A DNA stretch of 7,260 nucleotides from Bacillota bacterium (GTDB lineage: Bacteria; Bacillota; Clostridia; Oscillospirales; JAKOTC01), in contig JAKOTC010000142.1 in the NCBI GenBank assembly GCA_029776465.1, positions 1 to 7,260 on the forward strand. The letters run 5' to 3'. Positions 5,516 to 7,260 of the stretch are shown here, piece after piece; the stretch's first letter is position 1; every line of letters begins with the position of its first letter. The notes below the pieces were generated by a model that was given only the letters and a program-made list of their open reading frames with translations, was not told where the DNA came from and searched no databases. The translations under genes and the position numbers were made by a program.

Positions 5516-5589
5516 GTATCCTGCTAATCGCTGAAAACATAATGATAAAATCCCCCTGCATATTGCGATATGCAATCGGATTTTTGTTT
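5497..5589 (+). ncRNA. Candidate small RNA or attenuated leader of about 90 nt
   Basis: This stretch has no gene of its own but is bounded by a consensus promoter and a strong terminator. It opens with a 7-bp hairpin (GCAGATC 5497-5503 with GGTCTGC 5509-5515, one G-U pair). A mostly unpaired A-rich middle follows, then the terminator hairpin. A C-rich stretch (CCCCC, 5552-5556) at the terminator stem edge could pair with ribosome binding sites. I recognise no known RNA family. It may be a free small RNA, or a terminator-controlled leader of the gene at 5627. Confidence 0.4.
5547..5589 (+). terminator. Intrinsic terminator upstream of the GNAT gene
   Basis: AAAATCC (5547-5553) pairs with GGATTTT (5578-5584). 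After a 3-by-3 internal loop, TGCATAT (5557-5563) pairs with ATATGCA (5568-5574) around a TGCG loop. The T run with one G (to 5589) completes the signal. It may terminate yqfCD, the RNA started near 5497, or both. Confidence 0.8.
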
Positions 5590-5626
5590 GGATTGGCATA
5601 AAAAGAACCTTTGGAGGAACCCCCCT

Positions 5627-6110
5627 ATGCCCTTTAGCATTCGCTTTGCCCAGCCTGAAGACGTATCGACCCTTCTTACTTTAATCCGTGAAATGGCCGC
5701 TTATGAAGAAATGTCCAATGAAGTTACCGCAACGGAAGATATATTGAAAAAATCCCTGTTTGAAGAACGAAGCGCCGAAGCGCTAATCGCCGAGGAAGAC
5801 GGAGAAGTGGTGGGATATGCGGTGATGTTCACCAACTTTTCCACCTTTACCGGCAAAAAAGGAATGTACTTAGAGGATATCTGCCCCTTCTTCCGTAAAA
5901 AGGGGTATGGAAAAAAAGCTGTTTGCCCAGGTAGCACAGATAGCGCTGGAACGAGACTGCGGACGGATGGAATGGTGCTGCCTGGACTGGAATACCCCTT
6001 CCATCAACTTCTACCGCAAAATAGGCGCCGTTCCCATGGGGGAATGGACCGTATACCGGATGACCCCGTCCAAGCTGAAAAAGCTGAAAGAAACAGAACA
6101 GTCCGTATAA
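5627..6110 (+). pseudogene. GNAT family N-acetyltransferase, frameshifted
   Basis: The ATG at 5627 follows GGAGG (5613-5617) by 9 bases and opens a clear GNAT fold: SIRFAQPEDVSTLLTLIREMA, then LIAEEDGEVVGYAVMF, then GMYLEDI. At an A7 run (5911-5917) the frame is lost after KKGYGK; removing one A restores KKLFAQVAQIALERDCGRMEW, CCLDWNTPSINFYRKIGAVPMGEWTVYRM and the stop at 6108-6110. The repaired product is about 160 residues, normal for the family. Without repair, translation runs in the wrong frame to 6229, across the terminator. The acetyl-CoA motif also looks short: relatives I recall read LEDLYVxPEFRGKGxGK, whereas here it is LEDICPFFRKKGYGK, about two residues fewer. Two lesions favour real decay over a single read error. 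The substrate is unknown. Confidence 0.85.
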
Positions 6111-6113
6111 AAC

Positions 6114-6156
6114 AAAACCCTTGCCTGTTGAAAATTCACCAGGCAAGGGTTTTATT
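6114..6156. terminator. Bidirectional intrinsic terminator between convergent genes
   Basis: AAAACCCTTGCCTG (6114-6127) pairs perfectly over 14 bp with CAGGCAAGGGTTTT (6140-6153), with a 12-base loop. The flanking A and T runs let it serve both the plus-strand GNAT gene, whose stop ends at 6110, and the minus-strand upp remnant, whose stop is at 6175. Confidence 0.9.
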
Positions 6157-6174
6157 GACTTTATCAAAAGGGAA

Positions 6175-6534
6175 TTACTTGGTGCCGAACAATCTGTCAC
6201 CTGCGTCACCCAAACCGGGCAGGATATAGCCGTGCTCGTTCAGGCCTTCATCCACGCAACCGCAGTATACCTGAACATCCGGATGCGCTTCGGTGATTCT
6301 CTTGATTCCCTCGGGAGCGGCAATCATGCACATAAACTTAATGTTGGTGCAGCCCCGCTGCTTAATAAAGTTTATAGCTGCAACCGCAGAACCGCCGGTG
6401 GCCAGCATGGGATCCAGCAGAATCACCAGCCGGTTGGCGATATCATCGGGAAGTTTGCAGTAATATTCCTTCGGCTCGAGGGTATCATGATCCCGATACA
6501 AACCGATATGACCGATTTTTGCCGAAGGCACCAT
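6175..6534 (-). pseudogene. upp: Uracil phosphoribosyltransferase, C-terminal fragment
   Basis: Upp makes UMP from uracil and PRPP in pyrimidine salvage. About 119 C-terminal residues are present, from [19 protein letters not shown] through EYYCKLP, the PRPP-binding loop [22 protein letters not shown] and the family's ending [19 protein letters not shown]. The complete enzyme has about 209 residues, so roughly the first 90 are missing. Upstream of 6534 the same frame stays open to an ATG at 6618, but those 28 codons are trmFO sequence read out of frame. No ribosome binding site of its own is evident at 6534. The fragment lacks the uracil-pocket half of the fold and should not be active. It is joined to trmFO at about 6530-6538 by deletion, rearrangement or misassembly. 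Confidence 0.88.
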
Positions 6535-7260
6535 CCCCGAAGCGGAGATTGGTTTGAAACCCAACCAGATTATAAAGGGTTTTCTCTCTGTTCTCCGGCC
6601 GTAATTGGACCACCGCATATGGCCGTTTGCCCGTGGCCGGATCGGTTAACCCCACCGGTTTGAGCGGTCCGTAACGCAAAGTGTCCTTCCCCCGGCTGGC
6701 CAACACTTCCACAGGCATACAACCCTCAAAGTACTTCTTCTCCGCAGCGCCCAAGTGGGACTGGTGGGGTTCGGCCGTGATCAGGTTCTCCCAGAATACG
6801 GCATATTCTTCTTCATCCATGGGACAGTTTAAATACTCGGCCTCGCCCCGCCCGTAGCGGGAGGCCGCAAAGATCCGTTCAAAATTAAGGGATTCCCGGG
6901 TAACAATTGGGGCGACCGCATCAAAAAAATAGAAGTATTCTTCGCCAAAGAGCTGTTGAAGCCAGGCCGACAAGGTAGGGGAAGTAAGAGGACCGGTGGC
7001 CACCACGGCCGGTTGATCGGAGGGAATGGAGGTGATTTCCGCCCGTACCACCTTGATGCGGGGGTGGGCATTGATCCGGGCGGTGATGCCCGCGGCAAAG
7101 CGGTGCCGGTCAACGGCCAGGGCACCCCCAGCCGGTACTTTTGTTTCCTCAGCAACCGCCATTAATAACGAGCCTAAACGGCGGAGTTCTTCTTTCAGAA
7201 GCCCCGAAGCATTCTCCAGATTGTTTGCTTTCAGTGAATTACTACAGACCAGCTCGGCCA
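6485..7260 (-). CDS. trmFO: TrmFO tRNA m5U54 methyltransferase, partial at both ends
   Basis: TrmFO uses methylenetetrahydrofolate and FADH2 to methylate U54 of tRNA. The frame enters at the right edge with [13 protein letters not shown], then [13 protein letters not shown] and [14 protein letters not shown], the N-terminal third. The CSN cysteine should match B. subtilis Cys53. [47 protein letters not shown] and [13 protein letters not shown] follow; the EGCMP cysteine probably matches Cys226. Family similarity ends at [12 protein letters not shown] (about 6533). The last 16 codons to the stop at 6485 are upp sequence in the wrong frame. About 242 of roughly 435 residues are visible. The FAD-binding N-terminus lies outside the window, and about 145 C-terminal residues are missing, so the product as written would be inactive. 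Confidence 0.9.
   Translation of the reverse strand, partial: AELVCSNSLKANNLENASGLLKEELRRLGSLLMAVAEETKVPAGGALAVDRHRFAAGITARINAHPRIKVVRAEITSIPSDQPAVVATGPLTSPTLSAWLQQLFGEEYFYFFDAVAPIVTRESLNFERIFAASRYGRGEAEYLNCPMDEEEYAVFWENLITAEPHQSHLGAAEKKYFEGCMPVEVLASRGKDTLRYGPLKPVGLTDPATGKRPYAVVQLRPENREKTLYNLVGFQTNLRFGDGAFGKNRSYRFVSGS

Noticed and set aside
4737..5561. A 274-codon minus-strand reading frame
   Set aside because: It is opposite yqfD, which is a confident family member; the composition looks like a reverse-frame artefact.
5570..5626. Upstream ATG start for the GNAT gene
   Set aside because: It lies inside the terminator hairpin and has no ribosome binding site; GGAGG and homology support 5627.
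1..7260. CRISPR array, insertion sequence, tRNA or rRNA gene, toxin-antitoxin pair
   Set aside because: I looked for regularly spaced repeats, transposase motifs with terminal repeats, cloverleaf sequences and paired small genes, and saw none. The trmFO/upp junction has no element ends or target duplication.

Overview
The window looks like chromosome of an anaerobic, endospore-forming member of the Clostridia (Firmicutes) with intermediate GC. The evidence is strong AGGAG-type ribosome binding sites, many A-flanked intrinsic terminators, the sporulation pair YqfC/YqfD, a folate-dependent TrmFO of Firmicutes type, and a clostridial-type ferredoxin next to a Crp/Fnr regulator. I cannot name a genus.

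Left part (1-1750): an iron-sulfur protein gene running off the left edge on the minus strand is divergent from a Crp/Fnr-family regulator on the plus strand. The gap between them carries two copies of a perfect inverted repeat, GTTGT-N4-ACAAC. One copy is centred at -41.5 of the inferred ferredoxin promoter, the activator position. The other lies between the regulator's promoter and its start codon, the repressor position. The regulator is followed by a stand-alone Smr-domain gene. Its leader can fold into either of two mutually exclusive hairpins, one of which buries the ribosome binding site. A strong terminator ends this block.

Middle part (1750-5460): a minus-strand sugar phosphate isomerase/epimerase-like gene with its own extended -10 promoter and terminator, then a minus-strand protein with three S1 RNA-binding repeats. 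Divergent from that is the sporulation pair yqfC-yqfD, preceded by a good candidate sigma-E promoter. The two sporulation genes are separated by 95 bases holding a nested hairpin and a perfect 14-bp palindrome.

Right part (5460-7260): a consensus promoter and an intrinsic terminator enclose about 90 bases with no gene (a small RNA or an attenuated leader). Next is a GNAT acetyltransferase broken by an extra A in an A7 run, with a likely two-residue loss in the acetyl-CoA motif. A strong bidirectional terminator follows. On the minus strand the last 1.1 kb is a chimera: the middle of trmFO is joined at about 6530-6538, out of frame, to the C-terminal half of upp. This is either a real deletion or rearrangement, or an assembly error.

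The points most worth following are the two-site regulator circuit, the switch-like smr leader, the 5497-5589 RNA and the trmFO/upp junction.
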